Assembly (NCBI GenBank): GCA_963815665.1 | Contig: CAWFHN010000011.1 | Location: 62,001 to 126,000, forward strand | DNA length: 64,000 bases | From: DASUPK01 sp963815665 | Lineage (GTDB): Bacteria; Actinomycetota; Thermoleophilia; Solirubrobacterales; 70-9 | Direction of reading: 5' to 3' | Part shown: in pieces, positions 55,950-64,000 of the stretch | Position numbering within the stretch: position 1 is the first letter of the stretch | Layout: every line of letters starts with the position of its first letter | Translations under genes and position numbers: made by a program | The notes under the pieces: model-generated | Told to the model about the DNA's origin: nothing | Seen by the model: only the letters and a program-made list of their open reading frames with translations | Database searches by the model: none

Positions 55950-57896
55950 GTGTCGAGTCAACTTGGGCACTGCAAGCTCTGCGAGCTCGCGGACTTCGCC
56001 GATCCGAGCCTCAGGAAGTTGATTCGGGAGGTTTACGCCTCGGAGCAGGAGAGCCATGGTCCGGAATTTCCGGCGGGCCGCGAGTACCGCAAGCACTGGG
56101 AGGTCGCCATGGCGATCCGTGCGCTCGATGCCGGCGGCGCCATGCGCGAGGACGCCCGGATACTCGGAGTCGGCGCGGGTACCGAGGCGACCCTCTTCTG
56201 GCTGACGCGGAAGGTGCAGCAGGTCGTGGCCACAGACCTCTACGCCACCGATGACGAATGGACCGCCGGCGGCTCGGATGCCGGGATGCTGGCCGATCCA
56301 GGTCGGTTCTGGGAGGGGCCCTGGAACCCGGACCGCCTCGACGTCCGTCACATGGACGCGCTCGCGCTCGAGTTCGAGGACGAGTCCTTCGACGGGGTCT
56401 TCTCCTCGGGCTCCATCGAGCACTTCGGCTCGCCTGCGGCCGTCCGCCGGGGGATCGAGGAGATCCACCGGGTGCTGCGCCCGGGGGGAGTGGCGGCGAT
56501 CTCGACGGAGTTCCGCCTTGCCGGCCCCTCGCCGGGGTTGCCGGGGACTCTGCTCTTCGACGAAGCCGAGCTGAGGGCGCTCCTGCTCGATGGCCTCTCA
56601 TGGGAGACGCTCGGTCGGCTCGAGCTCGAGCCATCCGGCGAGACCGTGGCCAGCGCGGTCTCCTTCGAGGAGGCGATCGCCGACCAGCAGGCGGGCCGGG
56701 ACGGCTTCGGCGCCTATCCCCATATCGTCCTGCGCTACGGAGAATTCCTCTGGACCAGCGTTCACGTCGCGCTGGTCAAGTCCGACCGGCCGGTGGCCTC
56801 CGCCGGGGCCGATGAGGGCGCTTCTAAGATCGCCGGCGTGGCGGCTCCGGCACCACCACCGCAGCGCTTCCCCGATCGCCTCGCCATCGCGCGCAAGGCG
56901 GTACGCGGCGATCCCGAGGTCACCTGGGCCGCGCCGTCACGGCTCGGCGCGGTCGGCAGGTTCTTGCGGCGCGTCCTCTGGCGAATCCTGCGCCCCTACG
57001 ACGTGCGTCGTCGCGAGGTCGAGGCGAGCCTGCTCGATGCCGTCGATGACGGCTACGGCGGGATCCGGGGCGAGGCCGCCCGGGTGCCGCAGCCGATCAG
57101 GGGGATGGACGTCGTCGAGGTCGATACCCCGATCGGCAGCTTCGTGCTCGATCGAAAGGACGAGCTGGTCCGCCCGGCGATCGAGGCGGCAAAGAGCTGG
57201 GACTACGACGTCGCCACCCTGATCGAGAAGTCACTCAAGCCGGGGATGCGCTTCCTCGACGTCGGGGCGAACCTCGGCTACTTCACGGTGCTCGGCTCGC
57301 GGCTCGTCGGGGCCTCCGGCTCGGTCGTCTCCGTCGAGCCGGATCCCAACAACCTGCAGCTGCTGCGGGCCAACATCTGGCGGAACGGCTGCTCGAATGT
57401 TCGCGTGCTTCCAATCGCCGCGGATTCCCGGCGGGGGCACGTCAGCCTGGTCATCTTCCCCGAGGGAGGCGCTGCGACCGAGGTCACCCGCAACCCGTCG
57501 CGATACGAGCCCGACTCCCGAGTTGAGGTCGAGGACATCGGCAGGATCATGGCGCCGACGGCTCCCCTCGACGATCTGATCGTCCCGCCGATCGACGTGA
57601 TCAAGATGGACACCCAGTTCACGGAGCACGAGGTGATCGAGGGTCTGCGCGAGACGATCGCGGCAAGTCCCAACCTGCTGATCATCAGCGAGTTCGGCCC
57701 GGAGGAGATTCGCCGCCGCCACCTCGATCCGGTCGCGATCCTCACCCGATGGACGGAGCTCGGCTTCGACATCAAGGTGCTGAAGGGCGGGGAGGAGATC
57801 GAGATGTCGTTCGACGCGATCGCCTCGGCCCCCAACGACGTGCCCCTGGGCAACGGCCCGTTCTTCGAGCTGGTGATGCGGAAGCGCCCGGTCTAG
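55950..57896 (+). CDS. Two-domain methyltransferase (class I SAM + FkbM)
   Basis: A 648-residue protein with two SAM-dependent domains. The first (~55-270) shows LGVGAGTEATLFWLTRKVQQ, a degenerate SAM loop, and FSSGSIEHFGSPAAVRRGIE. The second (~395-645) is an FkbM-type O-methyltransferase: MRFLDVGANLGYFTVLGSRL, VVSVEPDPNNLQLLRANIWR, IDVIKMDTQFTEHEVIEGLR. FkbM enzymes often methylate sugars, fitting the glycan cluster that follows. GTG 55950 is six bases after TAGAGT (55938-55943). Its TAG shares CTAG with the opposite glycosyltransferase. Confidence 0.88.
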   Translation: MSSQLGHCKLCELADFADPSLRKLIREVYASEQESHGPEFPAGREYRKHWEVAMAIRALDAGGAMREDARILGVGAGTEATLFWLTRKVQQVVATDLYATDDEWTAGGSDAGMLADPGRFWEGPWNPDRLDVRHMDALALEFEDESFDGVFSSGSIEHFGSPAAVRRGIEEIHRVLRPGGVAAISTEFRLAGPSPGLPGTLLFDEAELRALLLDGLSWETLGRLELEPSGETVASAVSFEEAIADQQAGRDGFGAYPHIVLRYGEFLWTSVHVALVKSDRPVASAGADEGASKIAGVAAPAPPPQRFPDRLAIARKAVRGDPEVTWAAPSRLGAVGRFLRRVLWRILRPYDVRRREVEASLLDAVDDGYGGIRGEAARVPQPIRGMDVVEVDTPIGSFVLDRKDELVRPAIEAAKSWDYDVATLIEKSLKPGMRFLDVGANLGYFTVLGSRLVGASGSVVSVEPDPNNLQLLRANIWRNGCSNVRVLPIAADSRRGHVSLVIFPEGGAATEVTRNPSRYEPDSRVEVEDIGRIMAPTAPLDDLIVPPIDVIKMDTQFTEHEVIEGLRETIAASPNLLIISEFGPEEIRRRHLDPVAILTRWTELGFDIKVLKGGEEIEMSFDAIASAPNDVPLGNGPFFELVMRKRPV

Positions 57897-59923
57897 CCGT
57901 CCGGCTTCTGGTCCTCCGATCGCGCGATTCTCCGCTCGATCTCCCGCAGGTGGGCCAGCGTCTGGGCCGAGAACGCCGCCAGGCGGAGCTCCTGCTCGTG
58001 CTTCCAGCCCGCAAGGTCCGGATCGGGTGACTCCGGCGCCTCGACCGGCGCGGCCGGCTCGACCGGCCCGGGCGGCGTCCCGCGGCCGCGAAGCGCACGC
58101 AGGCGCGTGCGGATCCGGAACCTGGCCCGCAGGCGGGGGATGAGCTTCGGCTTGGTACTGCCGGGCGCCGGCGGGGCCGTCTCCGAGTCTCCTTCGGCCG
58201 GAATCTGGGCGCGCAGCATGCGGCGGATTCTGACGAGCCGCTCCTCCATCGCCTTGCCCGCCACGTCGGAGGAGAGATTGCGGCGAATGTCGCGGGCGGC
58301 CCGGGCGCCGACCTGTGCGCCCTCTTCCCGATTCTCGAAGACGTGTCGCATCAGCTTTGCGGCCTCGTCGATCCGCGGCTCGGCCCAGTGATCGTGCTCT
58401 CCGTATGGATCGTGGTTCGGGCCCACCTCGACCTCGTCGTAGCCGACCAGGTAGCTGTTCTGCTCGTTCGCGAAGTCGAGGACGCCGCCGTACCCGGTCA
58501 TGATCACCGGCTTTCCCAGATACATCGCCTCCGCCTGCGAGAGCCCGAATCCCTCGGAGCGGTGCATCGAGACGTAGCAGTCGCAGGCGGCCAGAAACGC
58601 GTTCTTGCTCTCGGTTTCCAGTCGCCGCTCGACCATGTGTATGTCCGGGTGCCCCTCGGCGGCGGCGCGGACGGCCGCGTACTCGCTCGGGCTGAAGAAC
58701 GAGTAGCTGCTCTTCAGGAGCAGTGACGCTCCCTCGCCCGGTTCGAACGCCCGGCGAAAGGCCTCGACCACGCCGAGCGGGTTCTTGCGCGCCCCGATGC
58801 TGCCGTAGTCGAACAGGAACATGAACAGGTAGTCGTCCTCGGGGACTCCCATCTCGGCCCGCTTCGCCGGCGGGGTCGGAGGGACGTGGACCGGGAGATG
58901 GATCTTGTGAATGGGGACCGACGCCCGCCGAGCAACCGCCTCGGCGACGTAGTCGGAGGCGACCCAGATCTCATCCACCACGTCGAGGCATAGCGTCCAG
59001 TCCTCCGGGATTTGGTCGGTCTCCCAGAACCAGAGGGCAATCGTGTAGTGATCGGCGAGCAACGAGTCGCCGCTCTTCACTCGGAGGTCGTTGATGAAGT
59101 CGCCGTTCATCACCATCAGGGTGATCGGAAAGGATGCGGCGTCCGCGCCGAGCGTTGCGATGGCGCTGCCCTCGGTCTTGAAGCGGGCGAGGCGCAGATC
59201 GTGGATCGGCAGCAGAGGGATCCTGTGTGCGTCGAGCGCCTCGATCACCAGCCGGGCGGCGTGGGCGATGCCGAAATCCGAGCGCATGAAGCCGACGACG
59301 TTGACCCCCCAGGTGTCCGTCGGCCCGACGAGGCTGGGTGCGAGCGTCGATGCCCAGCGCGGCGGTGAGGAGGGCGGGGGAGCCGGAGGCTCGCCGTTGG
59401 CGGCATCGCGCTCGATGATGGGCAGCAGGGCATCCGGCACGACCTGCTCGGGAATGTCGATCTCGTCGGCCGCCTGCGACATCAGCCACGAACCGAGGCG
59501 CTCGGGGAAGTCCGGATCCGTGTGGGACATGGCCCGCTGCAGGTCCGGCCGCTCCTTGTAGAGCTGGAGTACGAAGCGGTTCAGGATCGGCGGCCCCGCC
59601 GGCAGGCCCGGCTCTCGCACCCAGTCGAGGAACTCGCGGTTGCCGGTCTCGGTGAAGACGGAGCTCCGCACCGCGCCGCTGTTGACGGCCTCCCAGTAGA
59701 GCTTTCGCATTCTGCCGTCGAGTGGTGTGCCGTCCGGCAGCTTGCTCAGGCCATAGGTCACCTCCCGGAACTCCGCGTCGGCCAGCTCCTCGATCTCGCG
59801 CGCGTACTCGTAACAGAGGCTCCGCAGGTCGGGAGATGCATCCTCGAGGTCGATGCCGCCGAATCGAAAAGCCTCGGCGGCCGAGTAGCCCCGGAAGTTG
59901 AAACAGCGCAGCGGGACTGTCAT
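57893..59923 (-). CDS. Glycosyltransferase (GT4-like), C-terminal part of a frameshifted gene
   Basis: A 676-residue segment read from 59923. After an N-terminal region (VPLRCFNFRGYSAAEAF) the GT-B domain appears: NVVGFMRSDFGIAHAARL, MFLFDYGSIGARKNPLGVVE, and the nucleotide-sugar motif HRSEGFGLSQAEAMYLGKPV with GYGGVLDFANEQNSYLV. The tail is basic then coiled-coil-like. Its first residues directly continue a protein whose earlier part lies in another frame upstream (59924-60674), so the ATG at 59923 is probably not the true start. Acceptor and sugar are unknown. Confidence 0.8.
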   Translation of the reverse strand: MTVPLRCFNFRGYSAAEAFRFGGIDLEDASPDLRSLCYEYAREIEELADAEFREVTYGLSKLPDGTPLDGRMRKLYWEAVNSGAVRSSVFTETGNREFLDWVREPGLPAGPPILNRFVLQLYKERPDLQRAMSHTDPDFPERLGSWLMSQAADEIDIPEQVVPDALLPIIERDAANGEPPAPPPSSPPRWASTLAPSLVGPTDTWGVNVVGFMRSDFGIAHAARLVIEALDAHRIPLLPIHDLRLARFKTEGSAIATLGADAASFPITLMVMNGDFINDLRVKSGDSLLADHYTIALWFWETDQIPEDWTLCLDVVDEIWVASDYVAEAVARRASVPIHKIHLPVHVPPTPPAKRAEMGVPEDDYLFMFLFDYGSIGARKNPLGVVEAFRRAFEPGEGASLLLKSSYSFFSPSEYAAVRAAAEGHPDIHMVERRLETESKNAFLAACDCYVSMHRSEGFGLSQAEAMYLGKPVIMTGYGGVLDFANEQNSYLVGYDEVEVGPNHDPYGEHDHWAEPRIDEAAKLMRHVFENREEGAQVGARAARDIRRNLSSDVAGKAMEERLVRIRRMLRAQIPAEGDSETAPPAPGSTKPKLIPRLRARFRIRTRLRALRGRGTPPGPVEPAAPVEAPESPDPDLAGWKHEQELRLAAFSAQTLAHLREIERRIARSEDQKPDG

Positions 59924-60674
59924 CGACGAGGTAGGTGTCTCCCACTTTTCGGACCTCGGTGGCGGCCAGCTCTCGGGGCCGGGCGCAGACCCCGGGGTCG
60001 CGCACGACGGCGAGGTCCTTTGTCAGCCCGGCGGCGAGATCGAGCCAGCGTGGCCGCTCGGCCTCGGCCGGGGGCGGGACGTGCCCGACCGACGTCTCTT
60101 CGAAGTCCCACCACCAGGAAACGCCGAGCGCCCCGTCCGTGGAGGTCGGCACCGGGGCGCGGGTCGCCTGTGCCGCCCACCACCGCAGAGCGGACCGGAC
60201 GTCAGGATCCGGCGAGGCGGCGATCAGGTCCGCGTCGAACGCGCCCCGGCTCCGGACCAGGGTCTCGACCGGCGTGTCCTCTGCCTCAGCCGGTGCCGAG
60301 GCCAGTGTCGGCAGCAGCGCCCAGCCGTGCCGCTCGGCCAGTTCGGCGAGATCGTCGAGAGGCGCGTAGATGCGGATGTTGGGATCCGCGTAGATCGCCG
60401 TCCGGCCCCCGGCCAGCCGCGATTCGAGCAGGCTCGGGATCAGCGACGGACGCAGCAGATGGGCGTCGAGCAGCGCGACGGCGACCTCGACGTTGGGAAT
60501 CTCCAGCTCACTCCGGCCGATCACCTCGTAGTGCTCGCCTGACTCGACCTCATCGGCGTCCGCGTCGAGCACGAGCGCGATGCAGTTGGAGCCGGGGTGG
60601 TGCTGGGCGAACGAACGCGCCAGAGCCCGCATGCGCGCGGTCTCCGAGCGCAGGAATATGGTGCATAGCTCCAT
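59924..60674 (-). CDS. N-terminal part of the frameshifted glycosyltransferase
   Basis: About 250 residues from ATG 60674 (MELCTIFLRSETARMRALAR, LLESRLAGGRTAIYADPNIR) resemble the nucleotide-sugar/glycosyltransferase N-terminal region used by related surface enzymes. Its frame then continues out of phase over the next gene to 58971, which is a shadow. At the junction the text reads VGDTYLVDD; removing one base gives VDDVPLRCFNFRGYS in the downstream frame. So a one-base indel (real or sequencing) or a +1 frameshift splits one ~925-residue gene. TAGCGT (60688-60683) is eight bases before the ATG. Confidence 0.6.
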
Positions 60675-60685
60675 CGCGCGAAACG

Positions 60686-61852
60686 CTACGCCGCGCCCCG
60701 GGCGCCAGCCGGGACCTCGGGACGCAGCGCCTCGAGCCGGCGCCGGGCCATCCCGCCTACGGCAGCGCCCGAGAGCTTCTCGCGCACCTCGTCCCGGCCG
60801 CGCTCGGCTCGAACTCGCGCCCGGTCGGGATCGAGCCAGATCTCGCGCAACACAGCAGCCGCCTGCTCGATGTCGGGCTCGGCGTAGGTGCCTCCGGCCG
60901 GATAGTGCTCGCCCTCCTCGCCGACGCGCGTCAGCTCGAAGTCCACGAGGAAGCTGTTCTCCTCGGTCATGAAGTCCGTATTGCCCGAGTACCCCGTCGC
61001 GACGGCCGGCATCCCGAGCGACATCGCCTCTGCCAGCGTCAGCCCGAAGCCCTCGCTGCGGTGCAGCGAGACGTAGCAGTCGCAGCGCTGGAAGAGCTCG
61101 CGCTGCTCGTCGGGACCAAGGGTCGCGTCGAGCAGCGTGATGTCGGGCCTATCGGCGATCGCCGCGCACAGGTCTCGCTTCTCGCCGGGGCGCATGTCGC
61201 CGTTCATCGACTTCAGCATCAGCTCGGGGCCCTCCCCGGCGTCGAAGGCGCGAGCGAACGCCGACACGACGCCATGCGGGTTCTTTCGGCGCACGGTTCC
61301 GAGGAAGTCGAAGGAGAAGAGGAACTTGAAGCCGCTCGGCAGCTTCAGCGACCCCCGGCTACGCGGCCGGTCCTCCTCGGCGGGCAGGGGAATCGGCATC
61401 GTCGCGAGCGGGATCTCGATGTGGGGAGCAAGATTGGCGGCGACGTAGTCGGAGTAGACCCAGACCTCGTCGAGCAGGGCCGCGTGCTCCAGCATCTGCT
61501 CCGGGATCACGTCCGTCTCCCAGGCCCAGATCCCCACCGCGGGACGGCGCTCGAAGTACTCGGCGCCCCGCAGCCGGACGAGCCCCCACATCTCGAGCCC
61601 GCTGATCCCGACGAGGTTGACCTCGGGCGGACGCTTTGGAGGCTGGTCGACGCGCTCCGGTCCGGGGAGCAGCGTGAGCTCGGCGCCGGGCAGGAGGTCT
61701 CCGATGAGCAGGGTCGTCGTGCCGACGTCCGCCCCGGCTGCCCGGAGCCCGGCCGCGTAGCGGCGCAGGGCCTCCGCCTGGCCGGCGCAGGTCGTCAGCA
61801 GCCCCTCGACGTTGACGGAAACCGGACCGGGGCGCCCGCTCGCGATCCCCAT
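60686..61852 (-). CDS. Glycosyltransferase (GT4-like)
   Basis: A 388-residue GT-B enzyme. SVNVEGLLTTCAGQAEALRR opens the first Rossmann half; IWAWETDVIPEQMLEHAALL and FLFSFDFLGTVRRKNPHGVV lead to the donor motif HRSEGFGLTLAEAMSLGMPA with TGYSGNTDFMTEENSFLV. It is similar in plan to the neighbouring glycosyltransferase but shorter. ATG 61852 overlaps the upstream methyltransferase stop (TGATG). The sugar and acceptor cannot be inferred. Confidence 0.9.
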   Translation of the reverse strand: MGIASGRPGPVSVNVEGLLTTCAGQAEALRRYAAGLRAAGADVGTTTLLIGDLLPGAELTLLPGPERVDQPPKRPPEVNLVGISGLEMWGLVRLRGAEYFERRPAVGIWAWETDVIPEQMLEHAALLDEVWVYSDYVAANLAPHIEIPLATMPIPLPAEEDRPRSRGSLKLPSGFKFLFSFDFLGTVRRKNPHGVVSAFARAFDAGEGPELMLKSMNGDMRPGEKRDLCAAIADRPDITLLDATLGPDEQRELFQRCDCYVSLHRSEGFGLTLAEAMSLGMPAVATGYSGNTDFMTEENSFLVDFELTRVGEEGEHYPAGGTYAEPDIEQAAAVLREIWLDPDRARVRAERGRDEVREKLSGAAVGGMARRRLEALRPEVPAGARGAA

Positions 61853-62649
61853 CACGAATCGCCGGTGCGGGCGTGGGCAACGGACCGGAAGCGGGAGAGG
61901 CCGGCTTGGTCGGGTGGCAGGTGCCCGTTCTCGGCGACGATGCTCGCCTCCGCGAACCCGGCGGCATGGCACAGCCCGATCAGGGCCTGGCGGTTCGGCG
62001 ACCACCAGTTGCTGGGATCGCCCGCAAGCTCCGCCCCGGGGAAGAACTCGGCGAGCCGGCGGGTGCCCTCGCCCGGGAGGCTCATCGTCTCGCTCTCGAT
62101 CACCGCGAGCGCCCTGGTCACCGATCGGAGCCGGCGCATGGCGGCCACCGGGTTCTCCATGTGGTAGATGACGCCGAGGTAGAGCACTACGTCGAATTGC
62201 CCGAGCTCAGCCAGATCCATCTCCATGAAGTCGCCGACCACGTCCTCGACCTGGCTCCCCAGCGCCTCGCGCGCGACCTCGAACCCCCGTTTCCCCGGGA
62301 GCTCGTCAGGCCGCCAGAGCCCGGTGACCTCGTGGGCCGGCAACGGGAGCAGCCCCTGCGCCCTGCGCTCGGCCTGATGGCTCTCCCAGCCCTGCAGGTC
62401 CAGTGACCACACGTAGTGGTCGAGCGCGACCACCCTCGAGGCTCCCCGCCGCTCCGCCTCGAACGAGAAATAGCCGTCCCAGGCACCGATGTCGAGCACC
62501 GTCTTGCCGGTGAGGTCCGGTATCTGAAGCGAGTCCAGCGTCCAGCCTCTGATCCCTGGGGTCACGACATCGTCGCCCAGCTCGATCGCGTGGTACCAGA
62601 CCGGGACCGACGCGACGCGCCTCTCCAGGTCCTCCGTACGCGCACTCAT
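61852..62649 (-). CDS. SAM-dependent methyltransferase (CmoB/DUF1698-like)
   Basis: A 265-residue class I methyltransferase. The SAM loop is GKTVLDIGAWDGYFSFEAE; DHYVWSLDLQGWESHQ and FDVVLYLGVIYHMENPVAAM resemble the CmoB/DUF1698 group, and the NWWSPNRQALIGLCHAAGFA segment is typical of its C-terminus. Its place in a glycan cluster suggests sugar or lipid-linked methylation, not tRNA modification. Start ATG 62649; the permease gene ends four bases upstream. Confidence 0.85.
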   Translation of the reverse strand: MSARTEDLERRVASVPVWYHAIELGDDVVTPGIRGWTLDSLQIPDLTGKTVLDIGAWDGYFSFEAERRGASRVVALDHYVWSLDLQGWESHQAERRAQGLLPLPAHEVTGLWRPDELPGKRGFEVAREALGSQVEDVVGDFMEMDLAELGQFDVVLYLGVIYHMENPVAAMRRLRSVTRALAVIESETMSLPGEGTRRLAEFFPGAELAGDPSNWWSPNRQALIGLCHAAGFAEASIVAENGHLPPDQAGLSRFRSVAHARTGDS

Positions 62650-62653
62650 CGGC

Positions 62654-63463
62654 TCAGAGTTGCTCCGCGAGCCGCGGTGTCGTCCGGTGAATGAGGACGA
62701 CGGCCGCCAGCAGCGACATCCCCACGAGCGCTGCGGGGATCAGGAGGTAGGCCAGGCTCGGGAGGTACGACCATCCGGGCGGCGCGCTCGGGTCGAAGAC
62801 CGCGTGCCGGAGCTGGGTCATCAGCAGGGCGAGCGGGTTGAGAAGCATGAGCGTGCGGATCGAGTCTGGGACTGACTCGATCGTGTAGACGATCGGACTT
62901 CCCCAGAAGATCACCTGGAGGACGACCTCCCAGATCGGCGCGACGTCGCGGTAGTTGACGTACAGCGTCGCCAGCAGGCCCGACATCGAGACCGCGAAGA
63001 CGATCAGGAAGGCGAGCAGGAACGGGATTTGGAGCCAGTCCCGCGTCACCGGAATACCGCTGATCGCAATCACGATCCCGACGATGACCAGCTTGATCGC
63101 GAGGTCCAGCAGCGAGCGCAGTACGACGGAGAGCGGGATCGCGAGCGGGGGGATGGTCATCGAGCGGATCATCACCTGGTTGGCGACCAGTGAGCTCATG
63201 GCCTCGGTCGTCGTCAGGGAGAAGAACTCGAAGAGGACGAGGCCCGTGATCAGGTAGGCGGGGTAGTTCGGAATCGCGTCGCCGACGTGGAGGATCTGGG
63301 TCATCGCGAGGTAGAGGACGGCGAAGACGAGCAGCGGCCTCACCAGGCTCCACAGGTAGCCGAGGACGGTGCCGAAGTAGCGCATCTTGAAGCCGGTGAT
63401 TGCCAGCGTCGTCGCGACCGAGATCAGGCGGCGCCAGTCATCTCGCAGGACCGCCACCGTCAC
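62654..63463 (-). CDS. ABC-2 type polysaccharide export permease (Wzm-like)
   Basis: A 269-residue permease with six helices, of the O-antigen/teichoic-acid exporter type. MRYFGTVLGYLWSLVRPLLV and YVNYRDVAPIWEVVLQVIFW are family hallmarks; SPIVYTIESVPDSIRTLMLL follows. GTG 63463 overlaps the Wzt-like stop (GTGA), showing that permease and ATPase are co-translated. It exports the glycan built by the genes downstream. Confidence 0.92.
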   Translation of the reverse strand: MTVAVLRDDWRRLISVATTLAITGFKMRYFGTVLGYLWSLVRPLLVFAVLYLAMTQILHVGDAIPNYPAYLITGLVLFEFFSLTTTEAMSSLVANQVMIRSMTIPPLAIPLSVVLRSLLDLAIKLVIVGIVIAISGIPVTRDWLQIPFLLAFLIVFAVSMSGLLATLYVNYRDVAPIWEVVLQVIFWGSPIVYTIESVPDSIRTLMLLNPLALLMTQLRHAVFDPSAPPGWSYLPSLAYLLIPAALVGMSLLAAVVLIHRTTPRLAEQL

Positions 63464-64000
63464 TGCACCTCGACGTCGGTGCGCGTCGGCGGGTGCATCG
63501 GGCCGATCCCCAGCGAGTCTCCCTCGATCGTGAACCGGGCGTGGTTGGCGCGGAGGTCCGAGATGTGCGTGATGTCCTCGATGTGCGCGACGATCGGCCA
63601 GACGCTGTAGTTGCCGGGGTTGAGCCAGCCCTCGAACGTGGTCGCGAGCACGACCTCCGCTCCCTTCGTCACCGTCCCCGTCTCTTGAGCGGGCTCGGAG
63701 ACGTCCAACAGCAGCTGGTTTCCCTGGTCGCGGAGGCTGAAGCCGATATGGGTATCGGTGAGCGACTCGTGGAAGATGGTCCTGACCTTGACGGTGACGT
63801 CCTCGCCCCGGCGGAAGCGTGCCACCCTCTTGCCCTCGAGGTCCTCGAACCAGACCTCGAGGATCTCCGCGGTGCCGTCGCCCCAGCGGTCCTGGGTCGC
63901 GGTGCCCTGGGCGACGATCTCCTCGAGCGCGGTGGTCGTGTAGTCGTTGACGACCCGCTCCGGGTCCCCGATCGAGATCACCGAGCCATGGTCGAGGAGC
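63460..64000 (-). CDS. ABC exporter ATPase C-terminal domain (Wzt-like), N-terminus outside window
   Basis: The open frame runs from the right edge to 63460. It begins in the end of an ATPase domain (LLDHGSVISIGDPERVVNDY) and continues as the Wzt C-terminal carbohydrate-binding domain: AEILEVWFEDLEGKRVARFR, FSLRDQGNQLLLDVSEP, then FEGWLNPGNYSVWPIVAHIE. In Wzt proteins this domain recognises the finished glycan end, so export is tied to chain termination. Walker motifs lie beyond the window. Confidence 0.9.
   Translation of the reverse strand, partial: LLDHGSVISIGDPERVVNDYTTTALEEIVAQGTATQDRWGDGTAEILEVWFEDLEGKRVARFRRGEDVTVKVRTIFHESLTDTHIGFSLRDQGNQLLLDVSEPAQETGTVTKGAEVVLATTFEGWLNPGNYSVWPIVAHIEDITHISDLRANHARFTIEGDSLGIGPMHPPTRTDVEVQ

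Noticed and set aside
53238..56468. A 1076-codon open frame on the minus strand over tetR and uvrB
   Set aside because: It is antisense to clearly conserved uvrB and tetR and has the Asp/Leu/Arg-rich composition of a GC-rich shadow frame; no domain is visible.

Overview
The window is a very GC-rich, gene-dense bacterial chromosome segment. About 70 genes were identified, no stretch over 300 bases lacks a gene or a recognisable element, and I see no IS element, prophage, CRISPR, tRNA or rRNA. Gene content (hadA/hadB-type dehydratases, hisIE, hrcA-dnaJ, a K/D-type PPi phosphofructokinase, an ACT-malic enzyme, a four-S1-domain rpsA) and GC-rich codon use point to the phylum Actinobacteriota. The mix of housekeeping genes with many lysine-rich secreted proteins fits class Thermoleophilia (Solirubrobacterales-like). 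That placement is inference from gene content, not from a marker alignment.

Layout. 1-6.5 kb: end of leuS, a cupin, acylphosphatase, comEA/comEC, a secreted protein, holA and a convergent rpsT. 6.5-12.7 kb: murJ, an NTF2-like gene, a SoxR regulator divergent from a DUF5519 gene with a textbook SoxR operator, a VOC protein and lepA. 12.8-20.8 kb: a structured leader ahead of hadA-hadB, then hrcA-dnaJ-prmA-murI and DUF1232-yqeY-phoH-ybeY-era, mostly coupled by overlapping start and stop codons. 20.8-32 kb: hisIE-trpE-trpG-trpD-trpC, htrA, an opposite-strand pair (NAD-epimerase, cyclopropane-fatty-acid-synthase-like), then trpF-trpB-trpA and a 54-residue membrane protein. 32-43.7 kb: PPi-dependent phosphofructokinase, a lipoprotein, esterase, dioxygenase, SDR, GNAT, malic enzyme, polA and small membrane proteins. 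43.6-53.1 kb: an FAD oxidoreductase, the rpsA-coaE-lytic transglycosylase-trypsin operon, and three large secreted proteins on the minus strand. 53.2-64 kb: TetR, uvrB, a two-domain methyltransferase, and a minus-strand surface-glycan cluster (Wzt/Wzm exporter, methyltransferase, glycosyltransferases, one of them frameshifted).

Most notable signals. (1) A 98-bp dispersed element at 32003-32100 and 43600-43697. The copies are 80/98 identical without gaps and carry three compensatory base-pair changes, so the fold is under selection; related tails or hairpins appear in pfkA's promoter region, trpE and leuS, and one copy supplies the C-terminus of an enzyme. (2) A ~170-nt leader before hadA closed by a 17-bp stem that ends one base before the hadA start codon and encodes a 54-residue ORF overlapping that start. 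(3) Widespread leaderless organisation: a TANNNT box 6-8 nt before the start codon for many genes. This rule reveals two genes (NTF2-like and TetR) whose start appears to be ATC, both in the context ATCGCCTCG. (4) A TetR with paired TGAC-N5-GTCA operators. (5) Three convergent gene pairs whose stop codons share one CTAG.
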